Part shown: positions 63,624 to 64,000 of the stretch, piece by piece
Numbering within the stretch: position 1 is the first letter of the stretch
How the letters are laid out: the number at the start of each line of letters is the position of its first letter
From: Streptomyces pyxinicus
Lineage (GTDB): Bacteria > Actinomycetota > Actinomycetes > Streptomycetales > Streptomycetaceae
Length of the DNA stretch: 64,000 bases
Direction of reading: 5' to 3'
Assembly (NCBI RefSeq): GCF_024753135.1
Contig: NZ_JANUGP010000006.1
Span: 248,001-312,000, forward strand
Position numbers and translations under genes: made by a program
The notes under the pieces: model-generated
What the model was told of the DNA's origin: nothing
The model's input: the letters and a program-made list of their open reading frames with translations, nothing else
The model's database searches: none

Positions 63624-64000
63624 ATGTACGGATACGGCCAGCCGATGGACGGCGGAGCTGCCCAGCAGCAGTACGCGCCGCCGCAGCAGCAGATGCCGGG
63701 CGGGTACGGCCAGCAGCCGCCGCTCTACCCGGAGCCGTCCCCGCCCTCCCTCGCGGACGCGGTGCGCGCGTTCACCACGGGACAGCTGGCCGCCGAGGAC
63801 TTCCAGCAGATCTTCGCGACGTCGAAGGTGTACTGCCCGCGCGGCGACACCCCCGGCTTCCTCGCCCTGCACAACACCCAGCAGCCGGTGATCCCGATGT
63901 TCACCTCGCTCAAGGAGTTGCGGCGGTACGCGGGCAAGGAGTCCAAGTACTTCGTCATCACCGGCGCCGAGGTGATCGACCTGCTGCCGACCGGCTACGG
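63624..64000 (+). CDS. SseB-like family protein, truncated by the window edge
   Basis: At least 125 residues. The N-terminal Gln/Pro/Gly/Tyr-rich segment (MYGYGQPMDGGAAQQQYAPP) is followed by the SseB N-terminal-type fold (LADAVRAFTTGQLAAEDFQQIFATSKVYCP and MFTSLKELRRYAGKESKYFVITGAEVIDLLP). The frame is open to the end of the window. ATG 63624 lies 7 nt after TACGCT, suggesting a leaderless mRNA. The role of actinobacterial SseB-like proteins is unclear. Confidence 0.83.
   Translation, partial: MYGYGQPMDGGAAQQQYAPPQQQMPGGYGQQPPLYPEPSPPSLADAVRAFTTGQLAAEDFQQIFATSKVYCPRGDTPGFLALHNTQQPVIPMFTSLKELRRYAGKESKYFVITGAEVIDLLPTGY

Overview
The window is high-GC actinobacterial chromosome, almost certainly Streptomyces. 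Supporting signs are pervasive G/C at third codon positions, many GTG starts, two class E sortases, a mycothiol-type maleylpyruvate isomerase family protein, and a gene order that, as I recall it, matches the core chromosome near oriC of S. coelicolor (roughly the SCO38xx region). A perfect 14-bp parS site at 36230-36243 and scattered DnaA-box-like sequences fit an origin-proximal position. No species is assigned.

Region 1 (1-15500) is the conserved growth and division locus, with the same order as the mycobacterial Rv0012-trpG-pknB-pbpA-rodA-pstP-fhaB-fhaA-leuT block. It holds a DUF881 protein, a 53-residue membrane peptide, trpG/pabA, two class E sortases, then on the minus strand fhaA, fhaB, pstP, rodA, pbpA and a four-PASTA kinase, and finally tRNA-Leu(CAG). 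A 2.9-kb IS1182-like element (3780-6683) sits between the sortases and the kinase. It carries a passenger luciferase-like oxidoreductase and has inserted exactly into the loop of the bidirectional terminator that separated the two convergent operons.

Region 2 (15500-30300) starts with a DUF2252 protein, a J-domain protein and a rhodanese. It is then dominated by phenylacetate catabolism: paaABCDE (minus), the aldehyde dehydrogenase paaN, a 3-hydroxyacyl-CoA dehydrogenase and a TetR regulator. A shared palindrome (ACCGA-N4-TCGGT) lies before paaA, between paaN and the dehydrogenase, and before the next operon. Inside the region are a DUF5819/HTTM membrane protein pair, a 19-20 nt degenerate repeat array and a SpoU methyltransferase.

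Region 3 (30200-39900) has an Lrp regulator divergent from a branched-chain 2-oxoacid dehydrogenase operon (E1alpha, E1beta, E2), a MobA-like/DUF6457 fusion, moeA, a two-TM potassium channel with an RCK domain, a quinone oxidoreductase, a C-terminally anchored secreted protein and the proteasome activator Bpa.

Region 4 (39900-50500) has two divergent membrane Ser/Thr kinases, a phosphotransferase, a NarL-type response regulator without a kinase, a second 2-oxoacid dehydrogenase operon and a Bro-N protein.

Region 5 (50700-64000) has a secreted protein, a D-Ala-D-Ala carboxypeptidase, a GntR/MFS pair, a maleylpyruvate-isomerase-like protein, a nitrilase-family hydrolase, a LURP-like protein, a thioredoxin-NHL protein, an M18 aminopeptidase, an acyl-CoA dehydrogenase, an alpha/beta hydrolase and a truncated SseB-like gene at the window edge.

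The most noteworthy signals are the insertion sequence that splits a terminator hairpin and carries cargo, the parS site built into a stop/start overlap, the three-site regulon linking phenylacetate and branched-chain acid catabolism, the DUF5819-HTTM pair, and a set of genes with a -10-like hexamer 6-7 nt before the start codon (predicted leaderless mRNAs).
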